Source: Roridomyces roridus
Lineage: Eukaryota; Basidiomycota; Agaricomycetes; Agaricales; Mycenaceae
Direction: 5' to 3'
DNA: 64,000 nt
NCBI GenBank assembly: GCA_029378245.1
Contig: JARKIF010000007.1
Location: forward strand, 1,054,001 to 1,118,000
The position numbers and the translations under genes are program-made. The notes below the pieces were generated by a model. It had not been told where the DNA came from. It searched no databases and saw only the letters and a program-made list of their open reading frames with translations. Each line of letters opens with the position of its first letter. Within the stretch, counting starts at the first letter, position 1. Below are positions 1 to 11,980 of this stretch, piece after piece.

Positions 1-94
1 AATGGTTCATACTAACGGTCTACGGGCTTTGCGGGAGAGCATCCGTTAGCACTGTGCACACAAGAAGGCACGCATCTCACCTCTAAATAGAAAA

Positions 95-1364
95 TCAAGG
101 GTGTGGAACCACACAGATGTTTGGAGTAGAGTAGGAGTAGTTCAACGCCGTTAAAACGCCGGCATAGTGTGCTCCTGCTGCGGCAACAACGCAACAATGA
201 AATATTTGATGAGAGGCGAAGAAATAGTCGAATTTTCCCGGCGCAAACCGTTCCGGGATTCGGTTGGCACTAACTCGGCGCGTCAATCAAGTTTCGGTTG
301 TGATCCCAAGAGACAACATACTAGAGCAGAGCTCCGAAGATGTAGAGAGCCCCGGAAAACACAACCCAGCCAAATCCCAAGTCGAATATGACTTTGCGAT
401 AGCCCTCGATGAGAATACAATGAGTGATTGGCCCCACGCCCGAGAGACCAAGGCCTATGAACACAGCAGTACGCGCCCCGCGGTGTGTCGGTTTAGCGTA
501 TTCCGGGTGCAGCACGGTATAAGCAGCGCCTGGCATGGAGTTGGCATGACGATGGTGAATGGACGATGCAGCCTACCAACACCTATCAAGGACAAGAACG
601 CGATGTAGAAAATCTGCAACTGGGGCTGGCAGAAGAAACCAAAGTAAAGACTAGGATAGAACGATCCTGGTAACGTCAGAGATCATCCATCGAAGATATG
701 GGTTCACCGACCGACGGTGAGGATGACTATGCCAGCGTAGTCGACAGCATGACAACGAGTGGAAACCTAACACAGGGTAAGGAAGAATCTCGAATTTGGA
801 AAAGGACGGCAGAACCTCCAGGGAGTGACAAGTGAAGGTGTGGAAAGAGGCACTACCGAGAAGACAAAAGATAGCAGAGGACAAGAAGACTGCGATAACA
901 GTCGCGTCGGCCCAGGTCGTATTCTTGTATTGTTGAAGATGCGTTTCGTTGAATGTAACAAGAAAGTATCCGAACAATGCGGCGGCCCATAGATGGGTGT
1001 GGATGTTGACTGGAAAATTAAGAACATTATTCCTACGGTTGGAGAATTTGCGCACTCGTCTCGTTGTGCAAGTCTGGGAACAAAGTCAAATGCTGAAGCA
1101 ACCAAAGGTCTGAGCGTTTACATGCAAAAACGGAATTAGCGCATCCTTTCCACTGATTTTGGAGCCTTGACAAGTCAACGAAATGGTTGCCTAACCATTA
1201 CTGAGGCCATACCGTCGGTAGCCGGTCAAAATGTATTCGTTATCCTTTTGCCACTCGGCCAGTTCAAAGTAGTGGATGGTCTTGGAGATTTTGGATGGAA
1301 TAGAGGGTTGGTCTGACACGTCACTGGTCGCCAATCTTCTGCGGATGTCGTTGGATTTTGCCAT
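95..1364 (-). CDS. PAQR/IZH-family seven-TM membrane receptor (hemolysin III related)
   Basis: Several short exons read right to left. Exon 1 carries the N-terminal PAQR motif (WQKDNEYILTGYR). Two short exons then give a segment ending in LHNET, and the next holds NIHTHLW followed by FHTFTCHS, the first His cluster of the metal site. Later exons give HPEYAKPTHRGAR with two membrane spans, then RIPERFAPGKFDYFF and the C-terminal SHQIFH...HY His motif. Known PAQR proteins are seven-TM proteins with a zinc-bound ceramidase-like site; yeast Izh proteins act in zinc and sterol homeostasis. All the expected His residues are visible. The ATG at 1364 (MAKSND) is chosen; an in-frame ATG at 1397 would add 11 residues. 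The family call is firm; ligand and exact exon borders are not. Confidence 0.85.
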
Positions 1365-1397
1365 GGTGGTTCGGGACAAGCTCGAATTGACAAACAT

Positions 1398-2385
1398 TTG
1401 ATGAACTTTTGCCGTGATGGCGGCTCTGGAACTTAGGGGCTAATCACTCCGTTGCAACACACCATGCTAACAGATATTCAAAGGACTGGGACCTCTGCCA
1501 CTGTAAAGGAAGAATAAGCATGCTGAATTCTCCAATAAGCTACCGGCGCGAGACGGAAATTGTTAGAGGCCAGACGGCGACCATGCAATGCATCCATTTC
1601 CGCTGGAGTCCCAATGAACGCAAAGCATGGATGCACCCACGGTCATACATGTTTGGCGCCTTTCGATTCCAAGTATTAATCGACTCGAGACGGGGAACTT
1701 CCGGCGCCATAATTAAAAGCAGGCCCGGGGGCGATGAGAATCCAATTGAATCACGGTCGGGCTACCGGCTCCGGAAAGTAAAATTCGCAAGTGACTGGGC
1801 AGAAAGAAATCCCAGACCAGAGACATGGGCGAACAGTGCAATCCGGATCCTGACGGCGGCAGAGTACCAACGGCTCGCGGAGCAGGAACCCGCTCAGAAT
1901 GCACTGCTGAAGGGCTGGTTGTCCTGCGCCAGAGATAAACTCAATCATTCTTCGACGCCAGCAAACGGCTAACAAGGGTAAGTGCCTGTGTAAATGGGGG
2001 CACAAAGGTTGGCGGCGTATTTAACGCACTCCGCGAAAGACATTCGTCATAGAAAGGGCAGTGAAGCAAACACTGTTTTCACGTCAGAAATTCTAATACA
2101 AGAGCGGCGGCATTTGACTTCACGGGGATGTTTCAGAGGAATTTGTGACGTCCAGACGTATTACATCGTCAAGGGACGGTCACCGCCGCCGTTGAACTGC
2201 GTTCGTTCCAGACAGGGTCCATGGACCATGTGGTTCTAGTCGGAAACGGAGATGACCCCTCGCCTGCTGATTTTCACTTGTAGTCCACGGACCATCCCCT
2301 AACAAAAGGCAGAGGAGTTCAAAAAATCCACCGTCCTGAAATCAAAGAAAGGAGGAAGAGAGGGGGTGCTTACTAAGCGCTGATC
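1398..2385. other. Intergenic region, no convincing gene
   Basis: Only ORFs without recognisable motifs or a splice pattern occur here, the longest being 150 codons on the plus strand at 1520-1972. The start of this stretch should contain the promoter of the minus-strand PAQR gene. Nothing else could be supported. Confidence 0.5.
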
Positions 2386-2388
2386 CGC

Positions 2389-2397
2389 GTATATAAG
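2389..2397 (+). promoter_or_regulatory. TATA-like element (GTATATAAG) with no clear gene
   Basis: A good TATA box stands about 20 and 60 bases upstream of two ATGs (2412 and 2452). The frames from both ATGs close within about 30 codons and no convincing spliced continuation was found. It may drive a short or noncoding transcript. Confidence 0.35.
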
Positions 2398-2568
2398 ACC
2401 CGGCATCAAAACATGCGGCTTTCTTTAACCACAGCAGAGACAAGGCTGCGATGCTCGTTCCGCACAGAACCTTCACCGGTTTTCCTTCACGAGCGGGCCA
2501 AGGTCTGAGCGTTCTAGTCCCCCTCGATTGGCCTTAGCAGGGCCCGACTCTAATTGTCGAGCGGCGTA

Positions 2569-3340
2569 TCAGAAATCCATCTGGTCCTTCATCGTCTCAA
2601 AGATCTTCTTACGGAGGGAGAGCTCGAAGAATCGGATTCGGAACTCGTCGCGGGGACTGGGCGGTGTTTTCATCTTGCTCTTCCATGTTTCTTTATCGGC
2701 GCCCAAGGTGTCCTCTAGGGGACGCGGGGAAGGGGCTCGGGACCACACGAGTGGTCCGCCTCTCCTTATCGCTTGTCGATCTTGAGCAACGTCCGCCCTG
2801 GCACACATCTGCAAAATGGCAACGGTCTTCGTGGAATACGCACGGGTCGAAAGTTCCACCATTCACGCCACGCATGGCTTGTACACGATCCGGGACTCGA
2901 GTCGAATCCTCAACGCACGAGGTCACCAGTCTTCGCATGGATCTGTACAGTGGCTCGGACACCCGGTTCCAGGACCTGAAGGCAGGCTACGGTGGCAGTC
3001 GGGTCGGAGGTTTGGCGTACGAGGGGAAACATGGGTCACCTGGGCAATTTGGGATCACCGTCCTTTAGTGCACTTCGCAGCACGCTCTGTCTAGCCGCGT
3101 CGCGAACGGCCAGACGGGGCGCAACTCGATTCAGACTACTCTTTGTCTGCTGTGCTCAATTTTTCAATCTTCTTGCTCTCTTCGGAGAGTTGCCTGACGA
3201 CTTGGGACATCCTTCTCACCGGTGCGTTTTTCTCTGCGGTGTGGGCTCTTGCTCACCCTGGATTTCAGTTTCGCTGGGATGGGTATCTTCGTAGACAGTT
3301 GCAATCTTGTAATAGCGTAGTCGTGTGATCAAACCTGCTC
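2569..3340 (-). CDS. Unresolved small minus-strand gene or genes, unknown function
   Basis: The minus strand shows several coding-like blocks in different frames: a lysine/glutamate-rich block at about 3240-3148 (MSQVVRQLSEESKKIEKL), a second at about 3170-3040 (RVAPRLAVRDAARQSVLR), and a 97-codon frame at 2862-2569 ending in KKIFETMKDQMDF. I could not join them with clean in-frame splice sites. They may be exons of one or two small genes converging on the gap before Gid9, or chance. No family was recognised. Confidence 0.3.
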
Positions 3341-3355
3341 TATTTCTTTACTTTC

Positions 3356-4856
3356 ATGGACCACAAACTGAATGTGGATGGCATGCTCCTCTTTGAGCAG
3401 CCCTTTGCCAGGGTTCGTCTCTCGGCGTCCTCCAGACAACCCCTCATGCTTGGTTCCTTAGGTCCCGTACGAGAATTACCGCAAAGTCTTTCGCTCAACC
3501 CAACGCAATGTGGAGCGCGACCTCAAGAGCGTGCAGTCCGCTGCGAATGAACTAGTCAAATCTGGAGACCTCAGTCCAGAGGCAGCCGGTCAATCCATCG
3601 ACGCTATGATAGCTACCGTCGAGAACCTGAAGCGCAAGGTGCGAGTTCGTCCAATCCTCCTCCTCACCCAAATAACTCTCATCTAGCTCGTGGACCTTCA
3701 CGAAGCTGCTGGGAAACCCACTCAGGATGTCATCCGGGAGCGGCTGCAGCATCTCGCCGCTATTGAGAGCATCCCGACGACGAATGACCCTGAATTTGGA
3801 CGTTGGGCCGACACGAGACTGGACCGTTGGCTGGTCGATTGGGCATTGCGCAGTGGCAAGGAGAAGACGGCTCGGATGATTGCGAAGGAGAAACACATTG
3901 AGGTGTGTCCCCGCGTTTCGTTCTTATGAGGCTCAATTCTGACTATACTAGACTTTGGTCGACATTGACCTCTTCAGCGACATCAAGCGGATAGAGGGCG
4001 CCCTTGCGCGGCACAGTTGTACCGAAGCACTGGCTTGGTGCAGCGAGAACAAGACCGCGCTTCGTAAGATGAAGGTATGTACTCGCGCGGAATCGGCTCC
4101 TTCTTACCCTCATTATCCCTTCAGAGCACCCTCGAGTTCGACCTCCGCCTCCAGGAGTATATTGAGCTTTCTCGGGCTGTGAAACACAAAGAAGCGATCG
4201 AATATTCACGAAAGCATCTTGTCGCTTGGCAAGATACGCACCTGGACCAAATCCAGACCGCCGCTGCGTTGCTTGCGTTCCGTCCCAACACGTCTTACGG
4301 GAGATACAAGGTATTCATATCTAATTTTTGACTCTAAACCCGTCTGAGCGCACTCCAGCGCTTATACGACCTCTCTCGATGGAACACTCTCATCAACTCC
4401 TTCCGCCTGGCAATCTACTCTCTAAACACACTCCCCACCGAGCCCCTTTTGCATCTCAGTCTATACGCCGGCCTCGCTTCGCTCAAGCTCCCGGCATGCT
4501 ACATTCACGCGACCAAGAACGTTGACTGTCCCGTGTGTGACGGCGAAGCAGGATCGGAAGGCCGCGGGTTGGCCAAGCTGGCGGAGGAGGTTCCTCTCAG
4601 CCACCACGCCAACTCGACGATCGTGTGTTACATCACGGGGAGGATTATGGATGCAGATAATATGCCTCTTGCGTTTCCCGAGACAGGATATGTCTATTCA
4701 AGAGAGGTGCGTGCCATGGAATTCATCTGTAGCGTGTCATCGACTAGTCTGCAGGCAATGGAGGAAATGTCTTTGAAAAACAACGGGATGGTGACATGTC
4801 CGCGGAGCAAGGCAACCTGCAAGTTCTCCGATTTGCGGCGGGTCTACATCTCGTAG
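3356..4856 (+). CDS. fyv10: Fyv10/Gid9 (MAEA-like) subunit of the GID/CTLH E3 ubiquitin ligase
   Basis: Seven exons: 3356-3412, 3462-3638, 3687-3902, 3952-4074, 4125-4310, 4359-4706 and 4755-4856, all GT-AG introns of 48-50 nt. The N-terminal part is helical. Next comes a LisH/CTLH region (DTRLDRWLVDWALR, then LVDIDLFSDIKRIEGAL), a CRA region (RLYDLSRWNTLINSFRLAIY), and a C-terminal degenerate RING starting CPVCDGE, with the HH pair, TGRIM and a final CPRS. This matches MAEA/Fyv10 in order and length (about 400 residues). In yeast, Gid9 pairs with Gid2 as the RING core that ubiquitinates gluconeogenic enzymes when glucose returns. The ATG at 3356 is the first in frame. Confidence 0.93.
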
Positions 4857-4914
4857 AAATCCGGATCACTGTAGCATATCTTGTGTATATTTGCTGTAAC
4901 ACGTTGTAGAATAC

Positions 4915-6627
4915 TCATCGCCTCTCTTTCCTCCATGCACGAAATTCCCGCATGGCAGCAGCAATCAGAGGTATCACCGCACTGGCGAACAGGGGCGTGT
5001 ATACGGCGTATTTGTGCTCGGCAGGAAAGTAGAGCAGGGCAAGCATCCCGGGGTTAAAAAACGCGCGAGAAGCCAGAGTGAGCGCGTCCGCCGACTGATG
5101 GAGCGTTTCATTCAACGAGGTCGATGCGTACATCTGTGTTGATTGAGCACAAACAAAGTGAAATACCAAGAAACAAACCTTGTCAAGGGCGGTAAGCGAA
5201 TTCTGGACGTCTCCACGAACGTCCTGCCCAACGGGCATATTTTCAATTTGGTCTACGAGTTTGACGATGCTTTCGAGCGTGTCTCGTGCGCCATCTGCGT
5301 TCTCCGACGCGCGCCGACGCAGGAGAGCATCGAGTTGCCAGCCGGTCAGCGCCGAGGATGGATCGGTGCGCATTTCAGGCAGAAGACTGGGAACGCCCAG
5401 CAGAATAAGGAGCTGGTGAGCAAAGGTCGAAAACACGGAGGTGAGCGCCGAGGGAGGAAGCTGGGATGAATCTAGGTCCGAAGGGGGGTTGTAGATGACA
5501 ATTCCGCCCCATTGGGGAAGGAGAAATGCGTCAGAGGAAGAGGGATTGCCTGAGAGTGATCTTAGCATCGTAGAGATTGTCATCTAGACGAGACGAACCA
5601 TTTGAGTCGAGAATTTGCAATGGTTTGTGGGATTCGGAAGGGATAAAAAGAATGAAATGCAACACGGGATCGTTTGAAACACTGGAGGCTTGGTCCATTA
5701 TTAATCGGAGGCGTTGCGTATAGCAGTAAAAGATAAATACAGAGGCTCCATTCTGCCGAGTTGACGAATACGGTCAAGTCCTCTGGAGTCAAGCCGTAGC
5801 CATGAGGGAGAGCAACAGGAGAAAATGCCAGCGGTGCGTGGAATTGAACTTGACTTTCGACAGTGAAATTATGTAGAACAGACAGACTGTTGAGGATCGG
5901 CGACAAGTGTCCTGAAGAGAAATTCCGTTTGTTGATCGAACAAGAACCAGCGGACTAACGAGAGATTGCACGCGAGACATCCCAGCTCGAAATGGAAGTG
6001 CCGGCTGCGGCGTCTTCGTTCAAAAGGGTGAATGCCAGTCGGTAGCGAGGGGAGTATTGGGCAACCCGGTGAACATCCACCGGAGGGACCAAGAGTGCAG
6101 CCAGTGTATCAGCGAGCGCCGGCACTGTGGTATCTGTTCAACTCGAGCACCGAGAAAGGATTCCGAACCTCACATGTGCCGCTTCGCACAGGGTATGTGA
6201 GCTGCCTCTCCATGACGAGGGGAGGGCCGCCTGCGAGAGTGATGGTGTAGGAATCGGCTGGTTTGGTTGAGAAACGTGTTTGAAAGCGAGAGCTGAATTA
6301 CGCACCGTCTTTGTCGTCCACCGTCACATCAAGCCCTGACGTCTGCGTTCGTTCTTGCACAAATTGTTGCAAAGCTGGGGCTAGCGAGTCGTCCTGAACA
6401 TTCTCGAGGCGAATGTGGACGGGAAATCGGAGGGTGTTGGCCGCTTGTGCGTGAACGCGGGACGTGGGCAGGGAAAGACGCTCGATGCTGGTTGTCTGCC
6501 ACCAAAGAGGAATTGCGGCGATGATGACGAGCCAGTAGGAGGCTATGATGAGTCGGCGAATGGATTCAGAGAAGAGGCCCGCAGGGTCTCGGAGAGTAGT
6601 GTCGGTGGGATGAACATGAGATGCCAT
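4915..6627 (-). CDS. gpi17: GPI transamidase subunit PIG-S/Gpi17
   Basis: The first exon (6627 to about 6298) encodes a short cytosolic head, one TM helix (IIASYWLVIIAAIPLWWQT) and the family block TTSIERLSLP. Middle exons cover the lumenal domain. The exon at 5583-5150 has LLPQWGGIVIYNPPSDLD, typical of PIG-S. The last exon has SLNETLHQSADALTLASRAFF, then NPGMLALLYFPAEHKYAVY and the C-terminal TM, followed by a basic tail (WRKERR). PIG-S is part of the ER complex that attaches preformed GPI anchors to proteins. The two-TM, large-lumenal-loop layout fits. Exon borders between about 5600 and 6300 are approximate. Confidence 0.88.
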
Positions 6628-6816
6628 CGAGTTTGTACCTGTTTGCCAGACTCGTTCTCTTGTCGAAATTGAACCACTGCCTCACCGTCCCCAGCGGCTC
6701 CCACCACCTTCTTCCCGCCCCCCCACATCCTCCAGGCCGCACATTGACGCCCTTTAATTGCTCGAGCACACTGTTCTGAGGCCTTGGTTGGCTCCTGACT
6801 AGCGTTGCTGGCGTTG

Positions 6817-9800
6817 ATGTCTCCTGGAGGCTACTCATTCCCTCCCGGTCCATCCACATCGAGCATGCTGCAGTCTCGACGTCTATCCGGAGCACTCCCT
6901 CTTTCTTACGATGTCAGCAACTGGCCTTCACCTAATCTTTACCGTGCTCACCACATCATCACATTTTCTTTCACATCCAGAGGCCTCCAGCTGCACATCC
7001 TCTTCGTGGTAGATCGCCTTCTCCTGGACCGTCGCGAAGATATAACTCGTATGACGACTATCCACCACCTCGGTCAGCGCCCGCGTATCGAGATGGTGGC
7101 CATTCTGCGTACCGGTCAAATAGCAATTCGTACCACGATTCCCATTCGTATTATCCACCCGAGCCTCTCCCGGATCGACATTATGATTCTCTCCGAGATG
7201 TCGAGCCGGACCATTGGGATCGCTCTGCTCCTTGGCAGCCACCACCCGAAAAATCTTCTTGGCCGGACAGACGATCAATGACGCTATCACCTACTTCTTC
7301 TGTCGTATCACGCGACAGAATACGCAGCGATCCTCCGAGGTTATTTGAACCCTCCGATGCTTGGAAACAGACGCAAAATGACAGACCGACGTCTGTTCGA
7401 AGGTAATTAAACCGGTCTTTTGTTTTCCCTTGTTTTGGAATCCCTCATTCTTTTCAGTCCACCGTCTCCAAGGCATGGACGAAGCTTTCGTGATCAATCT
7501 CCGAATCGTGGACGCTCCCCTTCCTACAATTCCTACCGGTCGGATCAAAACGGCCGGTCAGCAGGCCGTATAAATAATTTCCGGCCTCACATGCGCAACG
7601 ACTACAGACCGAATACTAATCGCTACCGGGACGGCCCTCATCGACGTTCCAGCTCTATTTCAAGCTCACGCTCTCGTCGTTCTCGGTCGCGTACACGCTC
7701 AGGAACCCGTTCGCGCTCACGTGACCGAAGGCCAACGTCGGTCTCAAATTCTCATAGGCGGTCTATCTCTCGGTACACCGGCTCTGATAGACGACGTTCG
7801 AATTCGAAGTCAAAATCGCGGTCTCGCTCTCGCTCGTCTATTGCCTCCTCGCGAGCATCTGAGCGTGCACCCTCTCGGCGGGTTTCGCCGGTGTTTATTC
7901 CGGCACCAACGGCACCAGAAATCTCTGTCAGAAATAATGCTGTGCCTGTACTTTCTGCACCCTCACCCCCACCACCTGGCATCTTCCCAGATGTTATCGA
8001 CCGTCGGCCCTCGCATTCTCCAGTTCCAGGTCTTGGCAACCATAAGCTCGAATTTGTGAATGTTGACCATCCCAGTAAGTGCTATGGCCTTTGCAGTGAC
8101 TGATCGAAACTAAGAAGATCATTCAAGCTTCACCGGTCATCCGAGAAAAATCAGTTCCAGCCGAGGTTGACCGAATTCCCTCCCGACCTGTCTCGCCGGA
8201 GGTAACTCCAGCGTCTGTGGACGAGTCTGCACATGCGCCTCCTCCAGAGGACTCCATTTCTGGTCCGGTATGTACTCTTGCAGGTTCGTCTTCTGGTGGC
8301 CTTGATGCCAATACACTCGTGCAGCCACCAACGGACTCGAAATTGGTTCTACCGACTTGGGATGTGGTACCGTCTATAATAGACGGTGCTGCAGTGAACC
8401 GTGCACCTTCACCTATCCCACTCGATGACATCGCGATGCCGCCCGTTGCAGAGCCGCCTGCCGCAGTCCTTGTTCCTCACTCACCGGCTCGCATTTCCAC
8501 GTCCCCTCTCCCTGTCCCGATGTCTTCTGTCCCCAGGTCACCTCCTCCTGCCATCCCTCCTCCGCGTTCGCCCTCCCCTATGCAGTCTGTCGAGGTTTCT
8601 AACCCTGTTCCTGTGGAGACTGCACCTGCACCTCCGCCAAAGGCAGACGTCACAATTCTGTCCCGGCCCAAGATTGAGTTTTCTCCCAAGCACATTCCTG
8701 CATTAGCCGACGCGAAGAACATCGTCGACGCTTTGCGGTGCGCCGTAGCGGCGCGACTCTGTTATGATCGTCAAACTCGGGACGAAGTTATGGAACCGAT
8801 CCTAATGGAGAACCTTGCCCTTGGATCACCCACTGGAGAGACTCCGTTAAAGCCGCAGGCGCAGCTAATTGACGAGGTTTCTGTCCAGCGGTTCTATCCC
8901 GCGCGCGACGACCCTTTCGTAGCGGCCAAACCCTGGCTTTGTTCGCGGTTTGGGAAACGACAGTCTGCGCTCGCGGAGAAAAAGGCCCGACTGCAGCAGG
9001 AGTACCAGGCACTGCACACGGAGTGGCGGCGACATTGCAATTCCATCACCGTCTATGTCAAGCCCGTTGAGACGGAAAGCATTCCGGTGCCTGGGAGGAC
9101 GACGCGGCGGACAGCAGCGAACCTGGGCGATACCGTGCGATCTGATCTGGAGATGGAGCAGATCATAGCGAGTTTGGGTTATGACGAGGCCACGGATCCG
9201 AATCAATTGTCGGCACGGAATCTTGCTGTTATCCCTGATATGATATCTGTCACCGGGCAGACCAAGTATGTGTACGACGACACGAACCACTTGGTGCAAG
9301 ACCCCGCGTCGTACTACGCGTTGAATACAGGTATCCATGACTGGACGGATCAAGAGAAGGAGACGTTCCTGGACAAGTATGCGGCGTTTCCAAAGCAGTT
9401 TGGCACCATCTCGTCGTTCTTGCCGAACAAGAGCGCGTCCCAATGCGTCGATTTCTATTATCTGCATAAGAAGAAGTTGATCGACTTTCGGAGGGTCGTG
9501 TCGCAGTTTGCGCCAGGCAAGCGGAGAGGGCGGAGGCCGGGGAAGCAAAAGGGGAATGGGCTGCTTTCGGATATTCGGCAGCATGATTTGGAGGTCCATA
9601 GGGACTCGGACGACTCGCCGTCGTATCATGGTCCCGGGCGACCAACTACCCGCGGTAGGAGGGGTGGTGCGCCGGATTCGGTGCGGAAGCCATCTGGGCG
9701 GCGGAATGCCCTCCAGCTGGATACGACTTCGACCGCCACGCCGACCCCGGAGCCGGAGGCGCGTCCAAAGCGTCGACGTGTTGCAGCCTTGGCTGGAAGA

Positions 9801-10795
9801 AGCGGGTTGTATGTGGAGGAGGGTGATGAGGATACGGTCAGTTAGCAATATTTACATGGTGTGCCGTGATTGATGGTTTGTATCTACAGGAGGGCGAACC
9901 CAAGAAGAAGAAACGTGGTCGCAAGCCCAAGTCCGCTGCCATCATAGTCCATACGGAAGAGCTCGTGACACCAGCTGTTACGCCTCCTCCGAGCATGAAC
10001 ATGGATCGTCCACCAGCGTCGATGGAGTGGAAACAAGATGACAAAGGTAGCCATTCGCTTTCAGGAAGGCGATTGAGCTGATTTGTATCGCCAAGTCTTG
10101 TTCCTTGAGCTTGTTGCAACGCATGGCGAGAACTTCAAGCGTATAGCAGTCGCGATGCCGAACAAGACAACTGCACAGGTCGCTGAATACTTCAAGGAAC
10201 ATTTCGTGGAGCTTGATCTTGGGCCAATTGTGGCAAGAGCGATGGAGAATGCGGCGGCGGCAGCAGGTGATGGCGATACCACACTGTCGTCGGTTCCTTC
10301 TCCACTGGCTTCTGCGGACGTTACCCTGCCTGAGGATGACCTTCCGCCGTCACGGAATGAGATCTGGGACAGTATGGCTCCGAGCTCGGGTGTGCAATCC
10401 GGACGTGCATCCCCTATTCCTGCCATCGCGGGTGCAGCTTCGCGTGCCTCTGAGCGGCCTGTCGAGGTTGGTGATCAGTTGCGGTGCCACGCACAGCTGA
10501 TTTAATCCTTCCGCAGAGCAGCGCATCCCCTGGGACCGAGCATGCCCAGAACGGACTGAAGATTCCTTCAGTGCCCATCATGGCCTCGTTGACCTATGAT
10601 CGCGTGTGGGGAAGTTATCACAGTGCGGAGAATGCGACTGCGGAACACCAGACTGCCACCGCTCAGCGACCTACGTTTCCCCCTGTTCAATCGCCCGCTG
10701 CTGCTGCCAGTTCTGGACCATCGGCCATACCTTATCCGGCCTATCCTTATTACATGCCTTACCCACCATACGGCGGCCAATACAAATCTTCATAG
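6817..10795 (+). CDS. snt1: Snt1/NCoR-like SANT-domain co-repressor
   Basis: Seven exons: 6817-6943, 6991-7402, 7458-8074, 8128-9836, 9890-10046, 10096-10466 and 10517-10795. The N-terminal half is a long Arg/Ser- and Pro-rich disordered region. The first SANT domain lies near 9330-9500 (HDWTDQEKETFLDKYAAFPK, then SASQCVDFYYLHKK). It is followed by a basic stretch with AT-hook-like RRGRRPGK. A second SANT/Myb repeat spans exon 6 (FLELVATHGENFKRIAVAMP, then TTAQVAEYFKEHF). Paired SANT domains in a large disordered protein are the hallmark of NCoR/SMRT and yeast Snt1, which scaffold histone deacetylases (Set3 complex). The intron 6944-6990 uses the second of two nearby AGs to keep frame. Confidence 0.83.
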
Positions 10796-10920
10796 CTTTG
10801 ACTCTTGGAATTCTTGGGACATGAATGCTCTCGCTATTTAAATGTTATTAACGTTGCATCACCATTTGTTGTACAGTCTCATATTCGTAGTAGTTTACAT
10901 GATATCGGCGCGGCTTGGGC

Positions 10921-11701
10921 TCAGCGCCTTCCCTCTACCTGGATGGATGAGTGAGCGGATAATTCGAGTCGGTAGGAGCAAGTACACGCCATGATGATGT
11001 GGTAACCAAAGTTGGTCTTGACGAGACCGCTGATGATGGGCTTGTCCACGGTCGATGGTGTTAGTGCGAACGCAACGTCTTGGAATGCGCCGACCTGGCC
11101 ACATATACGTCAAGGTCAAGGAAATCCTTGGTGCACTTACCATACTTCCTCGAACCATCCAGCCTGAAAATCAAGTTGTAATCTTAGCCAGACATCCAGC
11201 CCGAGCGATGGAAGATACCCAGGGAGCCGCCGGCTGAGTGAATGGTGAAACATAGAAGATGGCGATAGGTGTTAGACCCACCCTTTGCCTTGTCCTCAGA
11301 GTACTCCTGGGCCACTTCTTTGCGGTCATTTTGTCAGGCAGAAATGGATTTCCATCCAGAAGAAAGGCTGACTATTGAACGCTTGTCCTTCTTGAATCTT
11401 TTCGAGTGCCTCGGTTGCTCTTGAGTGCTTCTCGCATAAGATATGTCGGACCTGGCGGTTTGAGAGACGTCAACCAGGCAGAGCGAAGAGAACAACGGTG
11501 AAGACTCGCGTTCACTGCCGTCGCTGCCTTTAATCCTCCCTGAAGTGCACTTGAATTGAAGCGTACAGAGACCAAGTTGTGAGCGACAAGAACCTTGCTG
11601 GTTTTTTCTTCTTCGTCGTCCTTGCCCTTGCCCTTCTTGTCTCCTCCAGACTTTTTGTCGGTCGCTTTCTTCTCTGTCGAGGCTGCAGCTTTCTTGGGCA
11701 T
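10921..11701 (-). CDS. PIN4: Parvulin peptidyl-prolyl isomerase, Par14/PIN4 type
   Basis: A lysine-rich head (MPKKAAAS...) leads into the parvulin fold: [71 protein letters not shown] and VEGRR. This is the complete PIN4/Par14 order; these enzymes isomerise X-Pro bonds and act in ribosome biogenesis. Exon 2 is a 30-nt micro-exon (11510-11539). Two introns fit only as GC-AG: 11452-11509 (donor GCGAGT) joins TAVN to VRHILC, and 10939-10989 (donor GCGTGT) joins HIIM to VEGRR. If the last intron instead used the GT two bases inside it, the protein would end early at HIIMA. Confidence 0.88.
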
Positions 11702-11928
11702 CGCTGTTGCTGTCAACAAACTTCGGCCTTGCCGGCCCGACTGCCGATCTCTCTTCTTCCGAATCCGCTCAACACGCACCGTTTCCTTGAAGTTCTCTCG
11801 CTCGGCGAATCTACCCGATGGTCTAGGTGCCCGTGTTGTTAGTCAAGCTCACCGAACAAGTCACGGCTTTCGCGCATTCCATGAGCAATCCCTCAGCCCG
11901 TCGATCGCCAGAAAACGGGTCCGGTGAG

Positions 11929-11938
11929 GTATATAAGT
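11929..11938 (+). promoter_or_regulatory. TATA box of the P450 gene
   Basis: GTATATAAGT lies about 45-50 bases upstream of the P450 ATG at 11981, a normal distance for a strongly regulated fungal gene. Confidence 0.6.
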
Positions 11939-11980
11939 ATAAGTACGTGCTTCCAATGCCACGGAAAGGCACCTTTCGAG

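Noticed and set aside
1520..1972. 150-codon plus-strand ORF
   Set aside because: No motif, no splice pattern, biased reading in several frames; likely chance.
8865..9848. 327-codon minus-strand ORF opposite the SANT gene
   Set aside because: It mirrors the coding strand of the Snt1-like gene, whose SANT motifs are clear; its composition is typical of an antisense shadow.
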